Shown here piece by piece: positions 33,483-42,678 of a stretch of 64,000 nucleotides of DNA. The DNA is from Streptomyces griseus subsp. griseus. GTDB lineage: Bacteria > Actinomycetota > Actinomycetes > Streptomycetales > Streptomycetaceae. Numbering within the stretch: position 1 is the first letter of the stretch; every line of letters begins with the position of its first letter. The notes below the pieces were generated by a model that had not been told where the DNA came from, ran no database searches, and saw nothing but the letters and a program-made list of their open reading frames with translations. Both the position numbers and the translations under genes were made by a program. The DNA lies in contig NZ_JOJE01000001.1 of the NCBI RefSeq assembly GCF_000720255.1, positions 1-64,000 on the forward strand, written 5' to 3'.

Positions 33483-35012
33483 ATGGCTCATCTGCGTTCC
33501 AGACACCGTCTCGCCCTCGCGGTGCCCGTCGTGCTGTCGCTGACCGCCTCGCTCGGCTTCCTGCCGGCGGCGGCCTCGGCCGCGCCGCTCGCCCAGTCCA
33601 CCGCGACGACGGCGGACGGGCCGAACCTGGCGTACGTCGTCAACACCAAGGCGGACCATCGCACGATCGCGTCGGTGAAGAAGGCCGTCGCCAAGGCCGG
33701 CGGCACCGTCGTCATCGCGTACGAGAAGATCGGCGTCATCGTGGTGCACTCCGCGAACCCCGACTTCGGCAAGCAGATACGCGCCGTACGCGGAGTGCAG
33801 TCGGCGGGTGCCACGCGCACCACGCCGCTCGTCGCGGCGGGCACGACGGACGAGGGCGCCGCCGACTACCTGTCGGCCGCGGAGGCCGCGAAGGTGAAGG
33901 CCGCCTCGGCGGACGCCCCGGGCAGCGAGCCCCTCGAGGCCGACCAGTGGGACCTGCGCGCCATCGGCGCCGACAAGGCCGCGCAGATCAACCCGGGCAG
34001 CAGGAAGGTCACCGTCGGTGTCATCGACACCGGCGTCGACGACACCCACCCGGACCTCGCCCCGAACTTCTCCGCGTCCCAGTCGGCCAACTGCGTGGGC
34101 GGCGTCGCGGACACCAGCGAGGGTGCCTGGCGCCCGTACACCGCCGAGGACTACCACGGCACGCATGTCGCCGGTGAGATCGCCGCGGCCCGCAACGGCA
34201 TCGGTGTGGCCGGTGTCGCGCCGGGCGTGAAGGTCTCCGGCATCAAGGTGAGCGACCCGAGCAACGGCCTCTTCTACCCCGAGAACGTCGTGTGCGCGTT
34301 CGTGTTCGCCGCCGACCACGGTGTCGAGATCACGAACAACAGCTACTACGTGGACCCGTGGCTCTACAACTGCATGGACGACCCCGACCAGAGGGCGATC
34401 GTCGACGCGGTCAACCGGGCCCAGCTGTACGCCCAGAAGAAGGGCACGCTGAACCTGGCGTCGGCCGGCAACTCCAACCACGACCTGGACTCGGACTCCA
34501 TCGTCGACAACAGCAGCCCCGACGACGCCACGCCGGTGGAGCGGACCATCGACCCGCACGAGTGCTTCGACGTGCCGACCCAGCTGCCTGGCGTGGTCAC
34601 GGTGAGCGCGACGGGCGTGCAGAACCTCAAGTCGTACTACTCCTCTTACGGCAAGGGTGTCGTCGACATCGCGGCGCCGGGCGGCGACCGGAAGTACCAG
34701 CTCCCGGACACCCCGTCGAAGGACGGCCGCATCCTGTCGACCATGCCGAACAACCAGTACGCCTTCCTGCAGGGCACGTCGATGGCCTCGCCGCACGCCG
34801 CGGGCGTCGCCGCGCTGCTGAAGTCCACGCACCCGTGGGCGGGTCCGGCGCAGCTGCAGGCGCTGCTGAAGGCGCAGGCCGACAAGACCGCCTGCCCCGC
34901 GTCGTACGACCAGGACGGTGACGGCACGCAGGACGCGACCTGCGTGGGCGGCAAGCGCATCAACGGCTTCTACGGCTTCGGCATCGTCAATGCGCTGCGC
35001 GCGGTCAAGTAA
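33483..35012 (+). CDS. Secreted subtilisin-like serine protease 1 (S8)
   Basis: 509-residue exported protease. A signal peptide (about 1-34, ending ASAAP) is followed by an I9-type pro-region (about 48-120) and the S8 domain with D182 (IDTGVDDTHPD), H225 (HGTHVAGE), oxyanion N330 (ASAGN) and S433 (GTSMASPH). Four cysteines probably form two disulphides. GGAG lies 6 bases before the ATG. The neighbour gene is a tandem duplicate. It probably feeds on extracellular protein or acts during development. Confidence 0.93.
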   Translation: MAHLRSRHRLALAVPVVLSLTASLGFLPAAASAAPLAQSTATTADGPNLAYVVNTKADHRTIASVKKAVAKAGGTVVIAYEKIGVIVVHSANPDFGKQIRAVRGVQSAGATRTTPLVAAGTTDEGAADYLSAAEAAKVKAASADAPGSEPLEADQWDLRAIGADKAAQINPGSRKVTVGVIDTGVDDTHPDLAPNFSASQSANCVGGVADTSEGAWRPYTAEDYHGTHVAGEIAAARNGIGVAGVAPGVKVSGIKVSDPSNGLFYPENVVCAFVFAADHGVEITNNSYYVDPWLYNCMDDPDQRAIVDAVNRAQLYAQKKGTLNLASAGNSNHDLDSDSIVDNSSPDDATPVERTIDPHECFDVPTQLPGVVTVSATGVQNLKSYYSSYGKGVVDIAAPGGDRKYQLPDTPSKDGRILSTMPNNQYAFLQGTSMASPHAAGVAALLKSTHPWAGPAQLQALLKAQADKTACPASYDQDGDGTQDATCVGGKRINGFYGFGIVNALRAVK

Positions 35013-35078
35013 CCCGGGATCATGGGGACTTACCGCACCGTCCACCCGTACCGCGACCGAAACCGGAGAGACTGACAC

Positions 35079-36605
35079 ATGACAGCGCCTCATCCGCGCT
35101 ACCGCCGCGCCCTGGTGATCCCCGTCGGGACGGCCCTGGCGACGGCACTCGCGTTCCTGCCGAACGTCTCGGCCACGGCGGCTCCGCAGGCCGCCCCGCA
35201 GACAGCGTCGGCCGCGGACGCGACCTCGCTCAGCTATGTCGTCAACGTCCGCCCCGGGCACGGGGTTTCCGCCCACGTGAAGAAGGCGATCGCCAAGGCC
35301 GGCGGCACGGTCGTGACGTCGTACGACCAGATCGGCGTGATCGTCGTCCACTCGTCGAACCCCGACTTCGCCAAGACCGTGCGAGCGGTGCGCGGGGTCC
35401 AGTCGGCGGGCAACACGCGCAATGCGCCGCTGCCCGCGCAGTCGACCGGGGACATGGGGACGCCGAAGGTGCTCAGCGCCGCGGAGGTGGCCGACGCCGA
35501 GGCGGCCGACGGCAAGGATCCGCTGGAGCCGTTGCAGTGGGACCTGCCCGCCATCAAGGCGGACAAGGCGCACGAGAAGACGCTGGGCAGCTCGAAGGTC
35601 ACGGTCGCCGTGATCGACACCGGCGTCGACGACACCCACCCGGACATCGCGCCGAACTTCGACCGGGGGGCGTCGGTCAACTGCGTGACCGGCAAGCCGG
35701 ACACGGCCGACGGGGCGTGGCGGCCGAGCGCGGCGGAGAGCCCGCACGGCACGCATGTGGCCGGTGAGATCGCGGCCGCCAAGAACGGTGTCGGCATGAC
35801 GGGCGTGGCGCCCGGTGTGAAGGTCGCCGGCATCAAGGTGTCGACGACCGCCGGCTACTTCTACACGGAGGCCGTGGTCTGCGGCTTCGTGTGGGCGGCG
35901 GAGCACGGTGTCGACGTGACGAACAACAGCTATTACACCGACCCGTGGTACTTCAACTGCAAGAACGACCCGGACCAGAAGGCGCTCGTGGACGCCGTCA
36001 CCCGGGCCTCGCGGTACGCGGAGAAGAAGGGGGCGGTGAACGTCGCGGCGGCCGGCAACGAGAGCTACGACCTCGCGGCCGACGAGATCACCGACCCGGC
36101 CTCGCCGAACGACGGCACCCCGTCGGACCGGGTCGTCGACCCGTCCGAGTGCCTCGACATCCCGACCCAGCTACCGGGTGTCGTGACGGTCGCGTCGACC
36201 GGGGCGAAGGGCATCAAGTCGTCCTTCTCCAACTACGGTCTGGGCGTCATCGACATAGCCGCCCCCGGCGGCGACTCGACCAGCCTGCAGACCCCGGCCC
36301 CGCCGGCCACCAGCGGCCTGATCCTGGGCACGCTGCCCGGCGGCAAGTGGGGCTACATGGCCGGTACGTCGATGGCGACCCCGCATGTCGCGGGCGTGGC
36401 CGCGCTGATCAAGTCGACCCACCCGCACGCCTCCCCCGCCCTGGTGAAGGCGCTGCTGTACGCCGAGGCGGACCGCACGGCGTGCACGGACCCGTACGAC
36501 ATCGACAACGACGGCAAGGTCGACGCGGTGTGCGAGGGGCCGCGGAACTACAACGGCTTCTACGGCTGGGGCACCGCGGACGCGCTGGACGCGGTGACGA
36601 GGTAG
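35079..36605 (+). CDS. Secreted subtilisin-like serine protease 2 (S8)
   Basis: 508 residues, paralogous to the preceding protein over its whole length (same pro-region AKAGGTVV, IVVHSSNPDF). Signal peptide about 1-34. Triad D180, H223 and S431 (GTSMATPHVAGVA), oxyanion N327. Divergence is scattered, with conserved motifs intact, so both copies look active. The 66-bp gap and shared orientation suggest co-transcription. ACCGGAGAG lies upstream of the ATG. Confidence 0.93.
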   Translation: MTAPHPRYRRALVIPVGTALATALAFLPNVSATAAPQAAPQTASAADATSLSYVVNVRPGHGVSAHVKKAIAKAGGTVVTSYDQIGVIVVHSSNPDFAKTVRAVRGVQSAGNTRNAPLPAQSTGDMGTPKVLSAAEVADAEAADGKDPLEPLQWDLPAIKADKAHEKTLGSSKVTVAVIDTGVDDTHPDIAPNFDRGASVNCVTGKPDTADGAWRPSAAESPHGTHVAGEIAAAKNGVGMTGVAPGVKVAGIKVSTTAGYFYTEAVVCGFVWAAEHGVDVTNNSYYTDPWYFNCKNDPDQKALVDAVTRASRYAEKKGAVNVAAAGNESYDLAADEITDPASPNDGTPSDRVVDPSECLDIPTQLPGVVTVASTGAKGIKSSFSNYGLGVIDIAAPGGDSTSLQTPAPPATSGLILGTLPGGKWGYMAGTSMATPHVAGVAALIKSTHPHASPALVKALLYAEADRTACTDPYDIDNDGKVDAVCEGPRNYNGFYGWGTADALDAVTR

Positions 36606-36626
36606 GGCTTTTGTGAAGGCGGTCCG

Positions 36627-36654
36627 GAGCGGGCGGGGCCACCCGCCCGCTCCC
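36627..36654 (+). terminator. Terminator hairpin after protease 2
   Basis: A 12-bp perfect stem (GGAGCGGGCGGG and CCCGCCCGCTCC, loop GCCA) lies 21 bases past the stop. Confidence 0.85.
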
Positions 36655-36668
36655 GGCGTCCGCACGGC

Positions 36669-37226
36669 ATGATCACTGTCATGCTCGAGTACGAAGATCC
36701 CGCGACCTGGGGGCCCGAACCTGCCCGGCCCCGTGGGCGGTTGACGGTGCGTTTCCTCGCGACCGTGGTGTGTTTCCCGTTGCTGTGCGTGCTGGGCCTC
36801 GCGACCCTGCTGGTCTTTCTCGCGTTGGGCCTCCTGACCGAGGTGATCGCCGCGGTCAGCACACGCTACGAGCGCGGCTTCCTGGCGATGATGGACGTGG
36901 CGCTGGACCGGATCCGTCGCCTGGGCTCGTGGTTCGTGACCTGGCCCGAGCTGCGGCACGAGGGCGACACGGCCTACTACCGGGCGCGCGTCGAGAAGGC
37001 GGTCGCGCGGTGGACCGCGCGGGCCTCGGCCCCGCGCCGCCCGAACAGGGCGAGGCCGCCGGTGGAGTGCGCGATACCCCTGTCCGTCTACCGGGGCGTG
37101 GGCGGGTGGTACGTCGCCCAGGTCGCCCTCTCCCACGGGTGGGAGCTGCGGCCGACGGACGTGCGCAAGGAGGTGCGGCTGTGGTGGACGGCCGCGTCCC
37201 ATGTTGATCCGGTCCATGCCGCATAG
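36669..37226 (+). CDS. Hypothetical membrane-anchored protein
   Basis: 185 residues with a hydrophobic stretch (about 29-60, FLATVVCFPLLCVLGLATLLVFLALGLL, likely one long or two short helices). The rest is basic and Trp-containing. In-frame ATGs at 36669 and 36681 have no ribosome site. Its 3' end overlaps the reading frame upstream of the CoA-transferase-like gene without overlapping its chosen start. No family recognised. Confidence 0.6.
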   Translation: MITVMLEYEDPATWGPEPARPRGRLTVRFLATVVCFPLLCVLGLATLLVFLALGLLTEVIAAVSTRYERGFLAMMDVALDRIRRLGSWFVTWPELRHEGDTAYYRARVEKAVARWTARASAPRRPNRARPPVECAIPLSVYRGVGGWYVAQVALSHGWELRPTDVRKEVRLWWTAASHVDPVHAA

Positions 37227-37233
37227 TGCGGGC

Positions 37234-38598
37234 ATGACGGAGATCGAGGTCGCATGGTCCGCGCTGGGTGGCGATCCCGCGCTGCTCTCCCGGGTGTCGA
37301 CGGTCGCGCGTGAGGGTGCCCTCGTGGGGCGCCTTCCGGTACGGGAGTTGGCGCGGGCCTGCGTAGGCGCGTGTGCGCTGGCCGCAGCCGAACTGGGTGC
37401 TCGGCGGGCCGGGTTGGGTCAGGTGCCCGAGGTGCGGGTGGACGACGGGGCCGTGGCCACGGCGTTCGTCAGTGAGCGCCATCTGCTGATCGACGGGCGG
37501 GCCCCCGTCGGGTTCGCCCCGCTGTCGCGGTTCTGGCGGACGGCGGACGGCTGGGTGCGCACCCACGCGAACTACCCGCACCACCGGGCCCGGCTGCTCG
37601 GCGCCCTGAGGGTGCCGGAGGACGTCGCCGCCGTGGAGTCGGCGCTGGCCGCGCGCTCCGCCCGGGAGGTCGAGGAGACCGTGTGCGCGGCGGGCGGCCT
37701 GGCTGTCGCCCTGCGGACACCCGCGGAGTGGTCGGCACACCCCCAGGGCAGGGCGGTGGCCGCACGGCCCCTGGTGGAGCGGGAGCGGTCGGACACGGCA
37801 CGCGCGCGTGTGCTGCCCCCGCTCGCCGGGTCACCTCTGCTGCCCGCCGCCGGGCTGCGTGTCCTGGACCTGACCCGGGTCACCGCGGGTCCGGTCGCCA
37901 CCCGCACGCTCGCCCTGCTCGGTGCGGACGTGCTGCGGGTGGACCCGCCGCAACTGCCCGAACTGCCCGACCAGCACGCCGACACGGGCTTCGGGAAGCG
38001 CTCGACGACGCTGGACCTGCGGGCCGACCGGCGCGGCTTCGAGGAGCTGTTGTCGAGTGCGGACGTCGTGGTCACCGGCTATCGCCCGGGTACCCTGGAC
38101 GCCCTCGGCCTCTCCCCCGACGCCCTGGTCGAGCGCCGGCCCGGCCTGGTCGTGGCGCAGTTGTCGGCATGGGGCGCGTACGGGCCCTGGGCCGGGCGGC
38201 GCGGCTTCGACAGCCTGGTGCAGGTCGCGACCGGCATCGCGGCGCTCGAAAGGTCGGTGGAGCAGCCCGGCGCCCTGCCGGCCCAGGCCCTGGACCACGG
38301 CACGGGTTATCTGCTCGCGGCCGCGGTGCTGCGGGCACTCACCGAGCAGTCCCACGAGGGGTACGGGCGGGTCGTACGACTGGCACTGGCCCGCACGGCG
38401 GCCTGGCTGACGGCCGGGATCGAGCAGGGCCCCGCCGACGACCTGCCGTACGACGGACCGGGCCCCTGGCTCACCGAGCGGGACAGCGACCTCGGGCGCC
38501 TGCGGTACGCACGGTCCCCCGTGTCCTTGGAGGGAGGCCCGACGGACTGGCGGCGGGCTCCGGGGGTGTTGGGGGCGGACCCGGCACGCTGGGAGTGA
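37234..38598 (+). CDS. CoA transferase-like protein (CaiB/BaiF, family III)
   Basis: 454 residues. The C-terminal half has the family core (LRVLDLTRVTAGPVATRTLALLGADVLRVDPP, then VVVTGYRPGTLDALGL, AQLSAWGAYGPWAGRRGFDSLVQ). The N-terminal 200 residues are a divergent copy of the fold. The aspartate in the GFDSLVQ segment fits a conserved family Asp, but I cannot identify the nucleophile with confidence. ATG 37234 is 8 bases past the previous stop. Substrate unknown. Confidence 0.8.
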   Translation: MTEIEVAWSALGGDPALLSRVSTVAREGALVGRLPVRELARACVGACALAAAELGARRAGLGQVPEVRVDDGAVATAFVSERHLLIDGRAPVGFAPLSRFWRTADGWVRTHANYPHHRARLLGALRVPEDVAAVESALAARSAREVEETVCAAGGLAVALRTPAEWSAHPQGRAVAARPLVERERSDTARARVLPPLAGSPLLPAAGLRVLDLTRVTAGPVATRTLALLGADVLRVDPPQLPELPDQHADTGFGKRSTTLDLRADRRGFEELLSSADVVVTGYRPGTLDALGLSPDALVERRPGLVVAQLSAWGAYGPWAGRRGFDSLVQVATGIAALERSVEQPGALPAQALDHGTGYLLAAAVLRALTEQSHEGYGRVVRLALARTAAWLTAGIEQGPADDLPYDGPGPWLTERDSDLGRLRYARSPVSLEGGPTDWRRAPGVLGADPARWE

Positions 38599-38623
38599 GC
38601 CCCGGGGCGGGCCGAGCGGCGGT

Positions 38624-39163
38624 TCACCCGGTGTCCGGCAGGTGCCCCGGGGCCCGGCCCTCGTCGGCCTGCCGCCGGGCGCGCCGCTCGTTCCCCGCGC
38701 GCACCTCGTCCAGCCACGCCACAAGCCCGACCTCTTGCCAGGTCAGCCCCGGGCAGGCCAGCCGGTGCGATACCCGGCACACCGCGCCCGGCTCCGGTTC
38801 GTCACCGCCGCCGTTCCACGCCCGTCCGCCGGCGTCCACGTACCAGCGGTGCCCGGCCGGCACCCTGTGCGCGGGAGCCGACAGCACGGGTTCGAGGAGG
38901 ATGTACCGCCCGTAGTACGTGGGCCGTCGCTCGCCGGCGAGCCCGCACTGCGGGCACAGCGGTGGGTCGGGCGGCTCCGGTCCGTCGGCGTGCTCCGTGG
39001 CCGCCTGGGCCCGGTCGACGTTCTCCCACACCTGCGCGGTGCCCGGTGGGCGCTGGCGGTGACCGTCGGGTCCCGGCACGGCGACCAGATGCTGCCCGGC
39101 CGCCTCGTCGGGTGACCCGAGTTCCGTCCGCCCGGACCGGTCTGACTCATCGATCGCCCCCAT
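38624..39163 (-). CDS. Hypothetical protein (possibly DUF6083)
   Basis: 179 residues. A central CPQCG zinc-knuckle half (LCPQCGLAGERRPTYYGRYILLEP), then AHRVPAGHRWYVDAGGRAW and later a Cys in AVCRVSHRLACPGL. The layout resembles the Streptomyces DUF6083 family from memory; treat as tentative. Convergent with the CoA-transferase gene (25-bp gap). Zinc binding is inferred from the cysteines. Confidence 0.65.
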   Translation of the reverse strand: MGAIDESDRSGRTELGSPDEAAGQHLVAVPGPDGHRQRPPGTAQVWENVDRAQAATEHADGPEPPDPPLCPQCGLAGERRPTYYGRYILLEPVLSAPAHRVPAGHRWYVDAGGRAWNGGGDEPEPGAVCRVSHRLACPGLTWQEVGLVAWLDEVRAGNERRARRQADEGRAPGHLPDTG

Positions 39164-39238
39164 GGTGTCGAGCGTGTGGTCGCCGCTCGGGCACAGGAAG
39201 GGCGCAATACGGGCGCAACGGGAGCACGTGGACGGCTC

Positions 39239-40283
39239 TCAGGTGGTGACCATGACCTTGAGAGCCGTGCGCTCGTCCATGGCCTTGTAGCCGTCGGGGA
39301 CGCCCTCCAGACCCACGGTCAGATCGAAGACGGGGGACGGGTCGATCGTGCCGTCCAGGACGTCGGGCAGCAGCTGCGGGATGTACGCGCGTACCGGCGC
39401 GACCCCGCCGCGCAGCGCGATGTTCCGGTCGAACATGACACCGAGGTCGAGACCGGTGCCGCTGCCGTGCGGCACGCCCACGAACCCGATGGCGCCGCCG
39501 TCCCGCGCGATCTCGACGGCCGTCCGCATCGACTCCTCGGTGCCGACCGCCTCGACCACGGCGTGCGCGCCCTGCCCGCGGGTGAGTTCACGCAGGGCCT
39601 CGACGGCGGCCTCGCCGCGCTCGGCGACGACGTCGGTGGCGCCGAAGCGGCGCGCGATGTCGGTGCGGACCGGGTGGCGTCCCAGCGCGATGATCCGCTC
39701 GGCGCCCAGCCGTTTGGCCGCGAGCACGGCGCACAGGCCGACGGCACCGTCACCGACGACCGCGACGGTGGCGCCCGGGCGGACACCCGCTCCGAGCGCG
39801 GCGTGGTGGCCGGTGCCCAGCACGTCGGACAGCGTCAACAGCGCGGACAGCAGGTGGTCGTCGGAGGCGGCCTCCTTCGGCAGCTGGACGAGGGTGCCGT
39901 CGGCGAAGGGCACGCGCAGGGCCTCGCTCTGACCGCCGTTCGTAGCCGACGGTGCCCCAGAAGCCACCGTGTTCGCAGGAGGTCGTCAGCCCCTCCCGGC
40001 AGTAGTCGCAGACGCCGTCGGACCACATGAAGGGCGCGACGACCAGGTCACCGCGCCGTACACCGGTCACCGCCGATCCGGTCTTCTCGACCACGCCGAG
40101 GAATTCGTGCCCGATCCGCTGCCCCGGCTGCCGGGCCGCCTCGCCCCGGTAGGCCCACAGATCGCTGCCGCAGATGCAGGCGCGCAACACCCGCACCACG
40201 GCATCGGTGGGCAGCTGCACCACGGGTTCGGGAACGTCCTCCACGCGTATGTCGTAGGGGGCGTGAATGGTGGTGGCGCGCAT
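39239..40283 (-). pseudogene. Zinc-dependent alcohol dehydrogenase interrupted by a frameshift
   Basis: The N-terminal part (from ATG 40283, MRATTIHAPYDIRVEDV) has the catalytic-zinc Cys in CICGSDLW, the GHEF motif and structural-zinc CDYCREGLTTSC. The C-terminal part (GATVAVVGDGAVGLCAVLAA and on) is in another frame. Removing one A of the AA at 39939-39940 (minus strand) restores GYDGGQSEALRVP, the family sequence at that point. So a single-base insertion splits one medium-chain dehydrogenase of about 347 residues. It could be a recent inactivation or a sequencing error; no other damage is visible. Confidence 0.85.
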
Positions 40284-40501
40284 GGTGGTCCTTGTCGTGT
40301 CTCGGAGAGTGCGGTGAACCTCCGCAAACGTAGTAGGCGGGGGCTTCCTCCTTCGAGCGGAGCCACTCGGGCTGAGCACCGGTCAGACAGGCACCGGTCC
40401 TGGCAAGCCGGACCAACCGGACGAACTTCCGTACGGGACGCCACCCTTGCGCGCACCACGCGTTCATGACGTGTCAGTCGTGGCCCGTATCCTCAGGAAC
40501 C

Positions 40502-41494
40502 ATGCTCGAAGACCGTACGACCGCAGCCTCCTCCGCCACGCAGTGGCCGACGGCGTATCCCCCCGGGTACGCGGTCGTTGACGTGGAGACCACCGGCCTG
40601 GCACGCGACGACCGCATCATCTCCGCGGCCGTCTACCGCCTGGACGCGCGCGGCGAGGTCGAGGACCACTGGTACACGATGGTCAACCCGGAGCGGGACC
40701 CCGGCCCCGTGTGGATCCACGGCCTGACGAGCGAGATGCTGGAAGGCGCGCCCCTTTTCGGTGATGTGGCCGAGGAGTTCGCGGCCCGCCTGGACGGCCG
40801 GGTGCTCGTCGCGCACAACGCCGTCTTCGACTGGCAGATGATCGCGCGGGAGTACGCGCGCGCCCAGTGTGAGGCACCCGTGCGGCAACGGCTGTGCACC
40901 ATCGCGCTCTCCAAGGAGTTGGGGCTGCCGTTGCCCAACCACAGGCTGGAGTCGCTCGCCGCGCACTTCGGCGTCGTGCAGCGGCGCGCGCACCACGCCC
41001 TCGACGACGCGCGCGTGCTGGCGGAGGCGTTCCGGCCGAGCCTGCGGGCCGCGGCGGCGGGCGGCATACGGCTCCCGCTGCTCGAGTGCCGGCCGCTGAC
41101 CGAGTGGACCGACGGGCCCGCGCCCCGCATCGGCCGGCAGGCGAGCGGCGGCCAGGGCGGCTACCGGCCCACCAGTTGGCGCCCGTCCCGCAAGCGCCCC
41201 GCCTGCCCCTACCCCAACCCGGGCCGTTACGAGGACGGCAAACCGCTCAAGCAGGGCATGCGGGTCGCCTTCTCGGGCGACACGTCGGTGGAGCGCGACC
41301 TGCTGGAGGATCGCGCCACCGAGGCCGGACTGCACGTGGCGACGAGCCTGTCCAGGCTCACCAGCCTGCTGGTCACCAACGACCCCGACTCGGGGACGTC
41401 GAAGGTGGTCAAGGCCCGGCAGTACGGCACGCCGGTCGTCGACGAGGCCGCGTTCGGGCAGCTGCTGCGCGACGTGGCGCCGGCCGACGGGTGA
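40502..41494 (+). CDS. DEDDh 3'-5' exonuclease with BRCT domain (DnaQ-like)
   Basis: 330 residues. The exonuclease domain (about 18-185) has the DEDDh set: D and E in VDVETTG, D in AHNAVFDWQM, and H...D in HHALDDAR. A basic linker follows, then a BRCT domain (about 240-322, GMRVAFSGDTSVERDLLEDRATEAGLHV). This is the DNA polymerase III epsilon-like form common in actinobacteria, probably used in repair rather than as the replicative proofreader. ATG 40502 follows CAGGAA. Confidence 0.92.
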   Translation: MLEDRTTAASSATQWPTAYPPGYAVVDVETTGLARDDRIISAAVYRLDARGEVEDHWYTMVNPERDPGPVWIHGLTSEMLEGAPLFGDVAEEFAARLDGRVLVAHNAVFDWQMIAREYARAQCEAPVRQRLCTIALSKELGLPLPNHRLESLAAHFGVVQRRAHHALDDARVLAEAFRPSLRAAAAGGIRLPLLECRPLTEWTDGPAPRIGRQASGGQGGYRPTSWRPSRKRPACPYPNPGRYEDGKPLKQGMRVAFSGDTSVERDLLEDRATEAGLHVATSLSRLTSLLVTNDPDSGTSKVVKARQYGTPVVDEAAFGQLLRDVAPADG

Positions 41495-41574
41495 CCCGTA
41501 CGTATGGGTGATTGCCGTGCGACTCGCCCGCCGGCCACTCGCCCGCGCGGCGGTGACGGCCCACCCTGTGGCGC

Positions 41575-41808
41575 ATGGCGAGATGCGAAGTTTGCGGCAA
41601 TGACTACGGAATGACCTTCGAGGTACATGCTCAGGGCGCTGTGCATGTCTTCGACTGCTTCTCCTGTGCGATCCACCGCATGGCCCCGATCTGCGAGCAC
41701 TGCCGCGTCCAGATCATCGGGCAGGGAGTCGAGGTCGAGGGCCACTGGTACTGCGGCGCCCACTGCGCGCGGGCCGAGGGGAAGGCGGGCATCGTGGACC
41801 GGGTGTGA
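41575..41808 (+). CDS. Small zinc-ribbon protein
   Basis: 77 residues with eight Cys in four pairs (CEVC, CFSC, CEHC, CGAHC), enough for two zinc sites, and little else. It begins MARCEVCGNDYGMTF, a very conserved actinobacterial start by recollection. Possibly a nucleic-acid or protein-binding zinc module. It sits 80 bp after the exonuclease gene and ahead of SURF1, with no functional link evident. Confidence 0.8.
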   Translation: MARCEVCGNDYGMTFEVHAQGAVHVFDCFSCAIHRMAPICEHCRVQIIGQGVEVEGHWYCGAHCARAEGKAGIVDRV

Positions 41809-41857
41809 GCACGCACCCCGCGGAGGGCGCCCCAGGGTCGAGAGGTACCGTCGTGGG

Positions 41858-42661
41858 GTGTACCGCTTCCTGTTGTCCCGGCAGTGGGTGATCATCACAC
41901 TGGTCGCCCTGCTTCTCATCCCCACGATGATCAGGCTGGGCATCTGGCAGATGCACCGCTACGAGGAGCGCAGCGCCCGCAACCATCTGGTCGCCGACGC
42001 GCTGCACGCCAAGCCGGTCCCGGTGGAGACGGTCACCTCTCCGGGGCACGCGGTGACCGACGCCGAGCGGTACCACCGTGTGACCGCCGTGGGCCACTTC
42101 GACACCGGCCGGGAGGTCGTCGTCAGGCGGCGCGTCAACGCCGACGACGAGGTCGGTTTCCACGTCCTGACCCCGTTCGTCCTCACGGACGGCAAGGTGC
42201 TGCTGGTCGATCGTGGCTGGATCCCCGCGAACGGGCCGAGCCAGACCGCGTTCCCCGAGATCCCCGCTCCGCCTGGCGGACGGATCACCGTCACCGGGCG
42301 GCTGATGCCCGACGAGACGACCGCGGCGAGCGGTATCAAGGACCTCAAGGGGCTGCCGGACCGGCAGGTCATGCTGATCAACAGCGAGCAGGAGGCGCGG
42401 CGTCTCGGCGCCCAGGTGCTCGGCGGCTACATCGCGCAGACGGCACCCGAGCCCAAGGGCGACACTCCGGAACTGCTCGGCGACCCCGGCGACGAGAACG
42501 CCGCGCTGAACTACGCGTACGCCATCCAGTGGTGGCTGTTCTCCGCGGGTGTCCCCGTCGGCTGGCTGGTGCTGGTCCGCCGTGAGATCCGGGACCGGGC
42601 GCAGACGGCGGCGAAGGAGTCGGCGGCGTCCGAACCGGAGTCGGAGTCCGCGCCGGTCTGA
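41858..42661 (+). CDS. SURF1 family protein (cytochrome c oxidase assembly)
   Basis: 267 residues with two membrane helices at the ends (about 8-28, WVIITLVALLLIPTMIRLGIWQ, and about 222-242, WWLFSAGVPVGWLVLV) and an extracytoplasmic domain between them. The motifs LGIWQMHR, VLLVDRGWIP and AIQWWLF identify SURF1, which helps assemble haem-copper oxidases. The GTG at 41858 has GAGAGG 14 bases upstream, and an alternative leaderless start is possible. Confidence 0.92.
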   Translation: MYRFLLSRQWVIITLVALLLIPTMIRLGIWQMHRYEERSARNHLVADALHAKPVPVETVTSPGHAVTDAERYHRVTAVGHFDTGREVVVRRRVNADDEVGFHVLTPFVLTDGKVLLVDRGWIPANGPSQTAFPEIPAPPGGRITVTGRLMPDETTAASGIKDLKGLPDRQVMLINSEQEARRLGAQVLGGYIAQTAPEPKGDTPELLGDPGDENAALNYAYAIQWWLFSAGVPVGWLVLVRREIRDRAQTAAKESAASEPESESAPV

Positions 42662-42678
42662 CGAGTGCGGGTGCCCGT

